From: Paenibacillus albus
GTDB taxonomy: Bacteria; Bacillota; Bacilli; Paenibacillales; Paenibacillaceae
Length of the DNA: 64,000 nt
Assembly: GCF_003952225.1 (NCBI RefSeq)
Contig: NZ_CP034437.1
Span: forward strand, 4,974,501 to 5,038,500
Reading direction: 5' to 3'
Part shown: positions 34,146-42,998 of the stretch, in pieces
Layout: the number at the start of each line of letters is the position of its first letter
How positions within the stretch are numbered: the first letter of the stretch is position 1
The notes under the pieces: generated by a model
What the model was told of the DNA's origin: nothing
Database searches by the model: none
Seen by the model: only the letters and a program-made list of their open reading frames with translations
Program-made: the position numbers and the translations under genes

Positions 34146-35246
34146 TTAAGACCGATGATCTGCTCCTATTGCTTCAGTTATTGATTTAAATCCATCTTTG
34201 CGAAGCGCGTCTTTCAAGCCGCTCGCAATTTCACGCAGCAGCTCCGGCCCTTTGTAGATGAGCGCTGTGTAGATTTCTACAAGACTTGCGCCTGCGCGAA
34301 TTTTATCGTATGCATCAGCAGCCGTAAAGATGCCGCCTGAGCCAATAATGGGCAATTTGCCTCCTGTTTGGCGATACACCTCGCGAATAACCTCCGTCGA
34401 ACGCTCCTTCACCGGCATGCCGCTGAGACCACCGGCTTCCTTCGCGTTCGGATGCTGCAGCCCGTCACGGCTGATCGTCGTATTCGTAGCTATAATGCCA
34501 TTCACTCCGCTTGCTACAATCGTGTCTACCGTATACGCAAGCTGTTCATTCGTCATGTCTGGCGCGATCTTAACCAGTACCGGCTTCCGCGCAGCACCTG
34601 CCCTCTTTGCTTGAGCGTTCATCTCATCCATAACGGTCTGAAGCAGCAGTCTCAGCTCATCGCCATGTTGGAGCGCTCTAAGATCCGGTGTATTCGGTGA
34701 GCTAATGTTGACCACGAAGAAGTCGCCATATGTATACAGCTTCTGCAAACAAGCGCGATAGTCTTCATGCGCGAGCTCATTGGGCGTCGTCTTGTTCTTA
34801 CCGATGTTGACCGCAATCGGAATGCGGCGCTTCGTATCTTTCGCGAGCCGCTCGGCCATCGCATCGGCACCATCATTATTGAAGCCCATTCGGTTAATAA
34901 GCGCATCGTCGCTCGGCAGCCTGAATAGGCGAGGCAGATCATTGCCTGCTTGTCCTTTCGGCGTTACGGTCCCAACCTCTGCGAAGCCGAAGCCGATATT
35001 CGCGAACATATCGACCGCTTTCGCGTTCTTATCAAGGCCTGCAGCCAGTCCAATCGGATGGGCGAAATGGAGACCAAACAGGTCAACAGCCAGCTCCTTC
35101 GCTTCCTCCACACCATACATCGCTCGCATGAGTGCAGGGATTCCCGGGACCCCGCTTGCCGTATGTAAACCATCGATTACCATATGGTGGGCCTTCTCGG
35201 CATCCATCTTGAAAAAATAAGGCTTGGCCAATTTCGTATACAACAC
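34146..35246 (-). CDS. pyrD: quinone-dependent dihydroorotate dehydrogenase (class 2)
   Basis: 366 residues. The N-terminal helix (YTKLAKPYFFKMDAEKAHHM) is the membrane-associating extension of class 2 enzymes. Then come the FMN barrel with FGFAEVGTVTP, INRMGFNNDGAD, VNISSPNTPDLR with the catalytic Ser of the class, and GSGGIFTAADAYDKI. It oxidises dihydroorotate to orotate with transfer of electrons to quinone. B. subtilis instead uses a class 1B enzyme with PyrK. The start is GTG after GGAG at 10 bases. It is followed by sasB after 16 bases, away from any pyr operon. Confidence 0.93.
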   Translation of the reverse strand: MLYTKLAKPYFFKMDAEKAHHMVIDGLHTASGVPGIPALMRAMYGVEEAKELAVDLFGLHFAHPIGLAAGLDKNAKAVDMFANIGFGFAEVGTVTPKGQAGNDLPRLFRLPSDDALINRMGFNNDGADAMAERLAKDTKRRIPIAVNIGKNKTTPNELAHEDYRACLQKLYTYGDFFVVNISSPNTPDLRALQHGDELRLLLQTVMDEMNAQAKRAGAARKPVLVKIAPDMTNEQLAYTVDTIVASGVNGIIATNTTISRDGLQHPNAKEAGGLSGMPVKERSTEVIREVYRQTGGKLPIIGSGGIFTAADAYDKIRAGASLVEIYTALIYKGPELLREIASGLKDALRKDGFKSITEAIGADHRS

Positions 35247-35370
35247 TTACTACTCACTCCGTTCTTCGTGTTAGCTCTATCGAACAGTTTAACGTGTTAA
35301 GCTGGAAAAAGAAAGAGCCCGCCCCTGCTTTCATTAGGGGCAAGCTTAACCATTAAGCGATGTTGTCCAG

Positions 35371-35399
35371 TTGTGCCCGCTTAAGAAAACGATTACAAT
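35371..35399 (+). promoter_or_regulatory. probable promoter of the small membrane protein gene
   Basis: TTGTGC (35371-35376), 17-base spacer, TACAAT (35394-35399), 43 bases before the ATG. A cre-like sequence AAGAAAACGATTACA (35383-35397, one mismatch to consensus) overlaps the -10. Confidence 0.6.
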
Positions 35400-35441
35400 G
35401 TAGGTATATACCCATTCATTGTGAGAGAAAGGTTGATCCAC

Positions 35442-35582
35442 ATGAGTCAAGCGAAGAAGAAGCCACCAATTATGAAAAAGCAGCAGAAGGAAGAAATCAA
35501 CAAGAAGGCGCTCATATGGATCGGAGCTATTTTTGTCGTCATCGTTATCATTATGGCCGTGCTTCTCATAATTGATAAGTAA
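35442..35582 (+). CDS. small single-pass membrane protein
   Basis: 46 residues: a Lys-rich cytoplasmic head (MSQAKKKPPIMKKQQKEE) and one hydrophobic helix (ALIWIGAIFVVIVIIMAVLLII) closing with DK. AAAGG lies about 9 bases before the ATG and a well-formed promoter precedes it. By charge it should sit with the N-terminus inside. I do not recognise the family. It is the only plus-strand gene between pyrD and the L,D-transpeptidase gene. Confidence 0.62.
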   Translation: MSQAKKKPPIMKKQQKEEINKKALIWIGAIFVVIVIIMAVLLIIDK

Positions 35583-35587
35583 ACTCC

Positions 35588-37066
35588 TTAGCTAAGCCAC
35601 TTATAAACAACAGCGGTGTTCGTCTCGTCCTGGACCGGCTTCAAGCGGAAACGCTCAGAAGCTTGCGGTGCTCCGGCGGGAAGGACGCCGCTTTTTATTG
35701 TGACCTTCGTGCCCAGCGGCACAAGATCGTACAGCTCCTCAAGATCCTTCTGATCCATCCGCACACAGCCGTGCGACTCGTCTTTCCCGATGCTATCCGG
35801 ATCATCCGTTCCGTGAATGGCGTACAACGTCTTCGACAATGTCATCCCCCTGCTGCCGAACTCGCTGTCATCCCGGCCATTCGGGTGACGGACTTTCTCG
35901 CTAATGTAGAAGCTTCCGCCCGGTGTCTTCTCGCCGCCGAGCCCTACGGTATAGCTTCGTACAATGACATCGCCGCTGATAACGGCGAGCTGGTGAGTCT
36001 CTTTATCAACAACAATGGACAGCGGCTCCTTCGGCAGCTTCGTATCAGCTGGTTGAGAGGTTTCTTCGTTCTTGGTTCCCTTTGCAGGCGCGTCGCTCTC
36101 GCTATCCGATGCCGCCTCGGTTCCAGACGCCGGCTTATCGTCTCTATCGCTTCCCGCCGCATCGGCGCTCGCCCCTGCCTTCATTTCTTTAAGCAGCTTC
36201 GGGAACAATTGCTTCATCGTAGTCGATGTACCTGCCAGCACGTTGTCCGGATACGGACGCGTCAGAGCCCCCATACTCGCCGGCCACGCTTTATTAATCG
36301 AACGATACTGTACGATCGCGCTTCGCAGCGTCCATTGCTGCTCTTGCAGTGCGCTCCAGTTGGCATAGAGCTTGTACGCGGCGGTGGAATCGCTTGGCTG
36401 GCAATCGCATGCAGCGCCATCGAGCAATTGGACTGCGACCGGGGCCGCTTCACCTTGCCGCTTCGCCATCGCGAGCACCCGAGTCTCTCCCGTCCATTTG
36501 CGCCACTTGCCGGCTTGCTGGAGCATCGCGGCAATGCCGATTTGCTGCTTTATGCCTGCTCCTTTCAACAAGGCGCTGAGCGCTTTGCCGATTGTATTGT
36601 CACCGGCCGGCCTTACGATCGCGACGTTTAGCCCTGGTTGGCTGCTCTGTGGTTCACTAGCTTGAGCTTGCTCATGCTGCTGCTGATTCTGCGAATTCCC
36701 TTTCGGACTTGTGCTCGCAGCCATCTCAGTCGGCGCATCCGCTTCTTCCTTCTCTCCGCTGACCGGCAGAACGAGCATGAGGCCGCTTAGCAGCAAAGTA
36801 GCTGCTGAGGTTCGTGCCGTGAGCATCATGAACTTCTGCTTTCGGTTCCACTTCGCTATCAATTCTTTGGGCCGATTCGCCAGCGGATGCTCTTTCCGTT
36901 CGTAGGCATCGTAAACACTACCCGACTGCAGGAAACAGTAGTTCGCTTTGCCTTCCTTCCCTTCGAGCAAATACTGTTTGCCAAGCAAATACCAAGCCAT
37001 TCGATTCTTCGGATGGTTCTGCACGTATCGCTTTAAATAGCTCATCGTATCTTCTTGCAGCTGCAC
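35588..37066 (-). CDS. membrane-anchored L,D-transpeptidase (YkuD domain)
   Basis: 492 residues. The N-terminal 75 are cytoplasmic and TPR-like (NRMAWYLLGKQYLLEGKEGKA). One membrane helix follows (about 80-102), then a long Ser/Ala/Gln-rich linker, and the YkuD domain at about 350-465 with IHGTDDPDSIG and the catalytic SHGCVRM. By family it makes 3-3 peptidoglycan cross-links or attaches proteins outside the cell. The start is GTG with TGGAGGT 7 bases upstream. That ribosome site sits in an 8-bp inverted repeat. The stop faces the small plus-strand gene 5 bases away. Confidence 0.87.
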   Translation of the reverse strand: MQLQEDTMSYLKRYVQNHPKNRMAWYLLGKQYLLEGKEGKANYCFLQSGSVYDAYERKEHPLANRPKELIAKWNRKQKFMMLTARTSAATLLLSGLMLVLPVSGEKEEADAPTEMAASTSPKGNSQNQQQHEQAQASEPQSSQPGLNVAIVRPAGDNTIGKALSALLKGAGIKQQIGIAAMLQQAGKWRKWTGETRVLAMAKRQGEAAPVAVQLLDGAACDCQPSDSTAAYKLYANWSALQEQQWTLRSAIVQYRSINKAWPASMGALTRPYPDNVLAGTSTTMKQLFPKLLKEMKAGASADAAGSDRDDKPASGTEAASDSESDAPAKGTKNEETSQPADTKLPKEPLSIVVDKETHQLAVISGDVIVRSYTVGLGGEKTPGGSFYISEKVRHPNGRDDSEFGSRGMTLSKTLYAIHGTDDPDSIGKDESHGCVRMDQKDLEELYDLVPLGTKVTIKSGVLPAGAPQASERFRLKPVQDETNTAVVYKWLS

Positions 37067-37068
37067 GG

Positions 37069-37101
37069 TAGTACCTCCATTAATTATCTATGTAGGTACT
37101 A
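37069..37101 (-). promoter_or_regulatory. hairpin able to mask the ribosome site of the L,D-transpeptidase
   Basis: TAGTACCT and AGGTACTA are perfect inverted copies (37094-37101 and 37069-37076) with a 17-base loop. The 3' arm contains the AGGT of the GGAGGT ribosome site, so in mRNA the stem would limit access to it. Confidence 0.5.
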
Positions 37102-37110
37102 TATCGGCAA

Positions 37111-37144
37111 AAAATCCCGTTAGGTTTGCACCTAACGGGATTTT
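37111..37144 (-). terminator. terminator of the CHASE2-FecR-NHL operon
   Basis: AAAATCCCGTTAGGT and ACCTAACGGGATTTT form a perfect 15-bp stem with a 4-base loop, followed by T6 on the minus strand. It begins at the base after the stop of the NHL gene. Confidence 0.95.
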
Positions 37145-38743
37145 CTATGACTGTTTATTGCGAAGGAGTACTGCGCGCAGCTCGGATAGCCACTGTACAT
37201 CAAGACCCATCTCTTCTGCGAAGAAACGTACGGGCAGGAACTGCCGATTGTTAGAAACGATTGGAGCTTTCGGCAGCTTCACCGAAGTCGTCGCTCCTCC
37301 TTCTACTTGCTTGCCCACTTGAGTGGAGCCATTCTTCACGGTATAGGTTGTACCGGCAAGCTTCAGCACGGTTTGACCATTCGCGTATTGCACCTTGAAG
37401 CCGAGCCTCTCCGTCAGTACACGAACAGGTACGAAGGTAACGCTGCTGTCAATGATAGGCGAAACATCGCTCTTCAGCTCTACGTTATTATACAGCAGGT
37501 GTAAGCTTCCATCTGCTTTCACCCCAGCAGGTGCGGCATATGGAGCCACAATTCGAATCGTGTTGCTGCCGGAATCTGCAACCGCAAAAGCACCGTTACC
37601 GACCCATTCCACATCTGTGGGACGGTTAAACTCAGCATAGCGAGCAACGCCGTCGACAATACCTTCTTCCTCAGGCGTTCCTGCTACCGTTGTAACATTT
37701 CCACTCTTCAGGTACCGAATCGCATGATTCAATGAATCCGCGATGAGCAATCCGCCATCTGGCGTAACAGCAAGTCCGCGAGGTGCATGCAGCTTCGCTG
37801 TCGCCGCAGCTCCAACCGCATAACCGCCTTCTGCGTATGGCGAGCCCGCTTCATAAACCAGCTTCTCGCCTGTTACGCCGCCAGCTACCGTCGTGACAGA
37901 ATTCGTCTTGAAATCAATGTATCGGATTCGATTATTGCCGGTATCGCTAACATATAGATTGCCTTTGGCGTCCAGCGCCAATCCGCTTGGTTCATTGAAT
38001 TTCGCTTCGGCGAGCGGTCCGTCTGCATAATCGCCAACAGCTTCAATAACCCCTGGATAATACTCGATAATTCGTTTGGACGGCGCGTTCAATGTCGTTA
38101 CTTCGCCGTTCTTAATTTGGCGGATGACATGATTGAGCGTATCTGCAACATAGATGACGCCGTCCTTGCTCACCGCAAGATCAAGCGGGTGATCGAAGCT
38201 TGCGCTCGCTGCAGCGCCGTTATCCGCACCGATCACACCGGTGCCTGCAACCGTCGTAACGACGCCTGCCGCTGATAACTTCCGAATGCTGTTGTTGCCT
38301 GCATCGGCAATATATATCGCGCCAGCGCTATCTGCCGCGAGCCCCGATGGCAGGTTAAACGAAGCCTTCTCCGCGTTTCCGTCCAGCAAGCTGCCAAGCG
38401 GCGCGTTAAACTCATCGGCTCCGATATATAGCCCTGCCGCCGTAGTTGTCGCCGCAGCGGTTACGCCGCGAATCATCTGATTGCGCGCGTCTGCGACGAG
38501 ATATCCCCCTGACTTGGCTGAGTAAAGCAGCGAAGTCGGCTCTCGGAATGCAGCTGCTGCCGAGCTCCCATCTTCCCTATCGAAAGCGCCGGAGCCTGCT
38601 AGTCTATGTACTTCATATAAGGCCAAATTACCAATTGAAGGCTGCTCGGCATTGCCTGCCGCAGCGAAGCTGCCGCTGCTAAATGTGCCAGCTGAAATAG
38701 CTGCAGCCAGCAGCAGTACGGCGCCTCTTGTTCGGTTCTTCAT
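37145..38743 (-). CDS. secreted NHL-repeat protein with copper-amine-oxidase-like stalk domain
   Basis: 532 residues. A signal peptide (LLLAAAISAGTFSSGSFAAAG) is followed by at least five NHL repeats of the form PxGLAxDxxGxxYVADxxNNxIR, making a beta-propeller (about 60-400). The C-terminal 125 residues form a copper-amine-oxidase N1 domain (VPVRVLTERLGFKVQY, then FLPVRFFAEEMGLDVQW), a wall-associated stalk module frequent in Paenibacillus. The start 38743 follows GAGGAGGG; the longer frame would include it. It is the third gene of a unit with the CHASE2 cyclase and FecR protein, so it may be the extracellular ligand binder or scaffold. Confidence 0.85.
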   Translation of the reverse strand: MKNRTRGAVLLLAAAISAGTFSSGSFAAAGNAEQPSIGNLALYEVHRLAGSGAFDREDGSSAAAAFREPTSLLYSAKSGGYLVADARNQMIRGVTAAATTTAAGLYIGADEFNAPLGSLLDGNAEKASFNLPSGLAADSAGAIYIADAGNNSIRKLSAAGVVTTVAGTGVIGADNGAAASASFDHPLDLAVSKDGVIYVADTLNHVIRQIKNGEVTTLNAPSKRIIEYYPGVIEAVGDYADGPLAEAKFNEPSGLALDAKGNLYVSDTGNNRIRYIDFKTNSVTTVAGGVTGEKLVYEAGSPYAEGGYAVGAAATAKLHAPRGLAVTPDGGLLIADSLNHAIRYLKSGNVTTVAGTPEEEGIVDGVARYAEFNRPTDVEWVGNGAFAVADSGSNTIRIVAPYAAPAGVKADGSLHLLYNNVELKSDVSPIIDSSVTFVPVRVLTERLGFKVQYANGQTVLKLAGTTYTVKNGSTQVGKQVEGGATTSVKLPKAPIVSNNRQFLPVRFFAEEMGLDVQWLSELRAVLLRNKQS

Positions 38744-38766
38744 GAAGGCTCTGTCCCTCCTCATCG

Positions 38767-40617
38767 TTATTCTTTAGCTACTTGCACAGTTAGATCTGAT
38801 CCTTTGACAACTGTAACCGGATTACCATTCTCATCGACCGCAGTAATGGATTTGATTTTTAACGTAACAGGCACGGTAGACGCCTCTAGAGGGAGTTCCG
38901 GGTTAATACCGAGCAGGAAGGGAAGCCGGACAAGTGTCGTCTCCTCATTGATCTCTACCGAACTGCCGCTGAATTTCACAACGGTATACAGCAGAGTCGA
39001 ACGATGCTCCGTCCCTTCGATAATCCGATAATCATCTACGCTGTTCGCACCAGCTACAGGATTAATGGAAGATTCCGGTTCAACGATAAACCCGGCTGCG
39101 CCGCGGCGGTTCGTAAGCCATTCTCCACTGTCAAAAGTGCCAGTCGCAAACTGCGCGAGCTGATTGTCGTATTCCAATTCAATTTGATAGCCCATAATTT
39201 TCTTCGAACCGGTGAATCCCTTAAATACGACTCCGAGATCGATGAAACCAGACGAGATTGGCCCACTCGCAGTCGTCTGCAAGCTTACTGTCGATTTCGT
39301 AGCTGCAGTTCCGGAACCGGTACTCGTTCCACCCGTCGCCGGGATACTTGGCAATCCGACCGTGTTACGATTCTCATCAACGCGCTTCTGTTCCTCAGGC
39401 GTCAGCTGATTATAGTAAGTTTGATTATTCTTCTCTTGCGCCAGCTGCTGTGCTTTCTTGTTCGCTTCATCCAGTTTCTCTTTCAGCTCTTGGGCTTTCT
39501 TGATGGCTTCTTGAAGCGCTTCCTGCTTTTTCTTCAACTCTTCAGCTTTTTTTTCTGCCAGCTGCTTCTGTGCTTCTTCGAATTTTTTCGCTTGCTCCTG
39601 TGCCTTCTTCTCGCTATCAGTCAGCTTAAGCTCGCTAGGCGTCTTCGAGTCAATCAGCTTATTGCCAGCCGCTTTGTTAATTTGGTCGATCAGCTCTTGA
39701 TTCACTTTGTTAGAAGCAATCGCTTCTTTTGCAATAATGGATATCAGGTTTGACAAGTTATCCTTAATCCGCTGCAAATCCTCAGGCGATTGAATGATTC
39801 CGCCAAAATTATCCTTGTTCGCCAGCGAATCCATGCTTTGACTCGCCTTCTCTATCATTTGCCTCTGTTCCTCGGCGATTGCAGCCGCATCTCGCAGAAT
39901 CGCTTCTATGACATCCGGCGACGCCTCTTTAACGAAAGCGCTGATATCCACGATAGAGATTGACGTTTCGAGACCATCCTCATTTCTCGATTCACCTAAC
40001 TGCTGTGATGGATAGAGAAACACGGATTTTGATAAGTCTGAATTGCTGCCTGCTGCAGACCGATTGTTATTGGTCATGGATTCGACTACACCGGCTGCCA
40101 GGAAAACATTCGTCTCGCCTGTCACAGGATTCACCTTCACAAAGAAATGCGTCCCGCGCACACCCATAATGGAAGTAGGTGTCTCGATTTCGAACTGATC
40201 GCTTGCGTTGGAGACAGATTTCACTTTCACCCACAGCGAACCGGCCCAAACGCTCATCTTCGTCTTCGTACCGCCGCTGTCCTTCATCTTCGAGAACGTG
40301 ACTTGCGAGCCATTGCTAATATTGATCTCGTCTTTATCTGCTGCGCTGCTCGACAAGGTTAGAGTGACAGAACCGTCTTTGCCTGTCGCAATTTGATCGC
40401 CTTCGTTCAAGCTCATGTTGCGGAATGCCTTAAACGGCTTTGCACCACCTGATTTGAGCACGTTCACCGTACCGCTGAGCTCTTTGACGACCGCTACGCG
40501 CATCACTTGTGCGGAAGCATGTCCCACAACAGCCAGCAGTGAGCCTGGCCCAATAATAAGCAGCAGACATAGCAGCATTAGGAGCGAACGGCTATTCATG
40601 CTTCTGCGAAAACTCAT
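38767..40617 (-). CDS. secreted FecR-domain protein with coiled coil and cohesin-like domain
   Basis: 616 residues. Signal peptide to about residue 36 (ASA|Q). FecR domain at about 60-180 with VTLTLSS, WAGSLWVKVK and TPTSIMGVRGTHFFV. A Glu/Lys/Gln-rich coiled coil spans about 340-415. The C-terminal part (445-600), with YQIELEYDNQLAQFATGTF and LYTVVKFSG, has the look of a cohesin-type beta domain. Its ATG overlaps the cyclase stop by 4 bp (ATGA), so the two are tightly coupled. Here no sigma factor is adjacent, unlike classical FecI-FecR, which suggests FecR relays to the CHASE2 cyclase instead. Confidence 0.82.
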   Translation of the reverse strand: MSFRRSMNSRSLLMLLCLLLIIGPGSLLAVVGHASAQVMRVAVVKELSGTVNVLKSGGAKPFKAFRNMSLNEGDQIATGKDGSVTLTLSSSAADKDEINISNGSQVTFSKMKDSGGTKTKMSVWAGSLWVKVKSVSNASDQFEIETPTSIMGVRGTHFFVKVNPVTGETNVFLAAGVVESMTNNNRSAAGSNSDLSKSVFLYPSQQLGESRNEDGLETSISIVDISAFVKEASPDVIEAILRDAAAIAEEQRQMIEKASQSMDSLANKDNFGGIIQSPEDLQRIKDNLSNLISIIAKEAIASNKVNQELIDQINKAAGNKLIDSKTPSELKLTDSEKKAQEQAKKFEEAQKQLAEKKAEELKKKQEALQEAIKKAQELKEKLDEANKKAQQLAQEKNNQTYYNQLTPEEQKRVDENRNTVGLPSIPATGGTSTGSGTAATKSTVSLQTTASGPISSGFIDLGVVFKGFTGSKKIMGYQIELEYDNQLAQFATGTFDSGEWLTNRRGAAGFIVEPESSINPVAGANSVDDYRIIEGTEHRSTLLYTVVKFSGSSVEINEETTLVRLPFLLGINPELPLEASTVPVTLKIKSITAVDENGNPVTVVKGSDLTVQVAKE

Positions 40618-42518
40618 GCCCCTTCTCTCCCCACATGTAGTTGTTCCTGCTCGTCTTCCGGTCGTTCCTCGGCTACGCCAAGCACTTCCGTTACGAGTAC
40701 AGGCAGTTCCTTGCCCTTCACTTTGATCTCACCGATGGTCTGCGTAATAAACTTGCCTTTCACGCGGGCCAGCGTCTCTTCGCTGATCAGAATTTGTCCC
40801 GGCTTCGCATTGGCTTCAAGCCGCGCCGACAAGTTGACTGTATCTCCGATCGCTGTGTAATCAAGGCGAAGCATCTGCGAGCCAATGTTGCCAACGACCG
40901 CAGGTCCGCTGTTAACGCCGACGCCGAACCTAACCGGTACGCCGATTTCACGCAAGCACCGTTCTTCCAGCTCCGCCGATTGCCGCTTCATCTCTAGAGC
41001 AGCCAACACCGCAAGCTCCGGATGATTCGGCTGCGAGATCGGCGCACCGAAGATCGCCATAACGCCGTCGCCGATGAACTTATCGAGCGTACCATGCCAT
41101 TTGAAAACTGCCTTCGTACAAATGTCCAAATACTCATTCAGCACTTGGATGACCTGCTCCGGCTGAAGCTTCTCCGACATCGGCGTGAAACCGCGGATAT
41201 CGACGAAGATAACGCTAATATCGCGGCGTTGTCCGCCTACCGTCACTTCTTCGCCGGAAGCGAGCATTTCATCCACAACTGTACGTGGAACGAAGCGGCC
41301 GAAGATGTTCGTCACACGGCTTCTTTCTCGCCGTTCAGTAACGTAATGGCTGACGACTGACCAGATAAAGGCTGTGGTCATCGCCATGAAAGGATATGTA
41401 ATCGTAATAAATAGAGATTTAAATTGATAGAGTTCTATCCATGTCAATATGTAAGCGGCCGCCAGCGCACCGTATACGATAAATGCTTTGCCTCCGGTTA
41501 CTCGCTCAAACAGAAGTATCGTGATCAGCGAAAGCAGCACAATCAAGGTGTAATTCACGGCAGGCGTCGCTTTCGTTGAGAACTTGCCCGCTACGAGCGA
41601 CTGCACCATATTTGCGTGAATTTCGACTCCATACATTTTGAGCGTCGTACTGACCGGTGTTAAATATTCGTCCTGAAGCCCAGGCGCATATGGGCCGATT
41701 AAGACAACGTCGCCATTGTAGTAATCCGCAGGCACATTCCCAGAGAGCACATCGAAGAAGGATTGCGAATCATAGCCAGTTTCCGCGCTCATCTCTTCCC
41801 TTGGCAACGTATAGAATTCTGTTGCGATCTGGTTGCGCTTGTCCACCGGAATGTGCTGACTGCCGCGGTACCAGCCGGACTTGTCTGCATCCCAGACGAT
41901 TTGGTGATCTTGATCCAACAAATAGTTCGCGAGCTTAACGCTGAAAGCCGGAATCATCTGCTGTTCATTATTTTGCAGGCCGACTGTCAGCTTTCGAACC
42001 GTTCCGTCCTGGTCCTGCATGACGTTGATATGGCCGAGCTGGCTCTGGCTTGCTCCGATCGTATCCGCTGGATAGGAGATCGACTCCGTCTCAAGCTCTC
42101 CGGCTTCATCCTGTCTTGCTTTGAAGTTGAAGACAACCGGCAGAATGACATTCGGGTACTTCTTCATCGTCTCGGCCATCAGCGCATCGCTCTCGGGATC
42201 CTTCCCCGGCTCGGCGAGCACTACGTCGAGTGCAATCGCTTTCGCGCCAGCGTCGGCAAGCATCGAGATGAGCTGCGCATAGAGACTACGGTCCCATGGA
42301 AATTGTCCTAAATTGTCGAGCGACGCCTGATCGATCTTGATCAGTTTAATATTGATGTTAGGCGTTCTCTCCGCATCAGTCTGCTGCGTCACTTTGTCCT
42401 GCAGAAAGGACTCCATCCGGTTCAAAGAACCTCCGGTTCCCAAGCTGCTGAGGAAGGACCAGAACAAGCAAATGACCAGTGCTGCCGCGGTAGTCAACAA
42501 CCATTTACGCTTACGCAT
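40614..42518 (-). CDS. CHASE2-domain class III adenylate cyclase
   Basis: 634 residues. One N-terminal membrane helix, an extracellular CHASE2 sensor (about 40-320, with LIKIDQASLDNLGQFPWDR and VLIGPYAPGLQDEYLTP), three closely spaced helices, then a cytoplasmic class III cyclase domain. Catalytic features are visible: metal Asp in FVDIRGFT, adenine-selecting Lys in LDKFIGDGVMAIFG, and Thr in LDYTAIGDTVNLSARLE. These favour ATP over GTP. AGGAGGT precedes the ATG. It leads an operon with the FecR and NHL proteins, so an envelope cue probably controls cAMP synthesis. No cAMP-binding protein is in the window. Confidence 0.9.
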   Translation of the reverse strand: MRKRKWLLTTAAALVICLFWSFLSSLGTGGSLNRMESFLQDKVTQQTDAERTPNINIKLIKIDQASLDNLGQFPWDRSLYAQLISMLADAGAKAIALDVVLAEPGKDPESDALMAETMKKYPNVILPVVFNFKARQDEAGELETESISYPADTIGASQSQLGHINVMQDQDGTVRKLTVGLQNNEQQMIPAFSVKLANYLLDQDHQIVWDADKSGWYRGSQHIPVDKRNQIATEFYTLPREEMSAETGYDSQSFFDVLSGNVPADYYNGDVVLIGPYAPGLQDEYLTPVSTTLKMYGVEIHANMVQSLVAGKFSTKATPAVNYTLIVLLSLITILLFERVTGGKAFIVYGALAAAYILTWIELYQFKSLFITITYPFMAMTTAFIWSVVSHYVTERRERSRVTNIFGRFVPRTVVDEMLASGEEVTVGGQRRDISVIFVDIRGFTPMSEKLQPEQVIQVLNEYLDICTKAVFKWHGTLDKFIGDGVMAIFGAPISQPNHPELAVLAALEMKRQSAELEERCLREIGVPVRFGVGVNSGPAVVGNIGSQMLRLDYTAIGDTVNLSARLEANAKPGQILISEETLARVKGKFITQTIGEIKVKGKELPVLVTEVLGVAEERPEDEQEQLHVGREGA

Positions 42519-42628
42519 AATTACCTCCTATTTAATTATGGGAACGGATACAATTGCCTCTCATTCTTTTCTTCTATTCTATTGTAGATTTACAGCCATT
42601 GGCAATCTTTATTGTCGAAAAAACAAGA

Positions 42629-42666
42629 AAAGCCCCATCCCTTGTCGAAGCAAGGAATAGGGCTTT
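42629..42666 (-). terminator. terminator of the ferredoxin gene
   Basis: AAAGCCC...CCTTG pairs with CAAGG...GGGCTTT in an interrupted stem. On the minus strand T-rich sequence follows. It starts 23 bases after the ferredoxin stop. Confidence 0.85.
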
Positions 42667-42688
42667 AGTGCGAGCCTATGAAGCAATC

Positions 42689-42952
<264 letters not shown>

Positions 42953-42998
42953 TTAAACCGCTTACCTGTGCGTATGCAAACAAATTAGCGAACAACCT

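Noticed and set aside
35310..35341. Hairpin GCCCCT/AGGGGC upstream of pyrD as a terminator
   Set aside because: Stem of only six pairs and the T-rich stretch is interrupted; too weak to call.
39004..39753. Plus-strand frame (249 codons) rich in Leu/Phe within the FecR gene
   Set aside because: Its hydrophobicity is the complement of the Glu/Lys/Gln coiled coil of the FecR protein.
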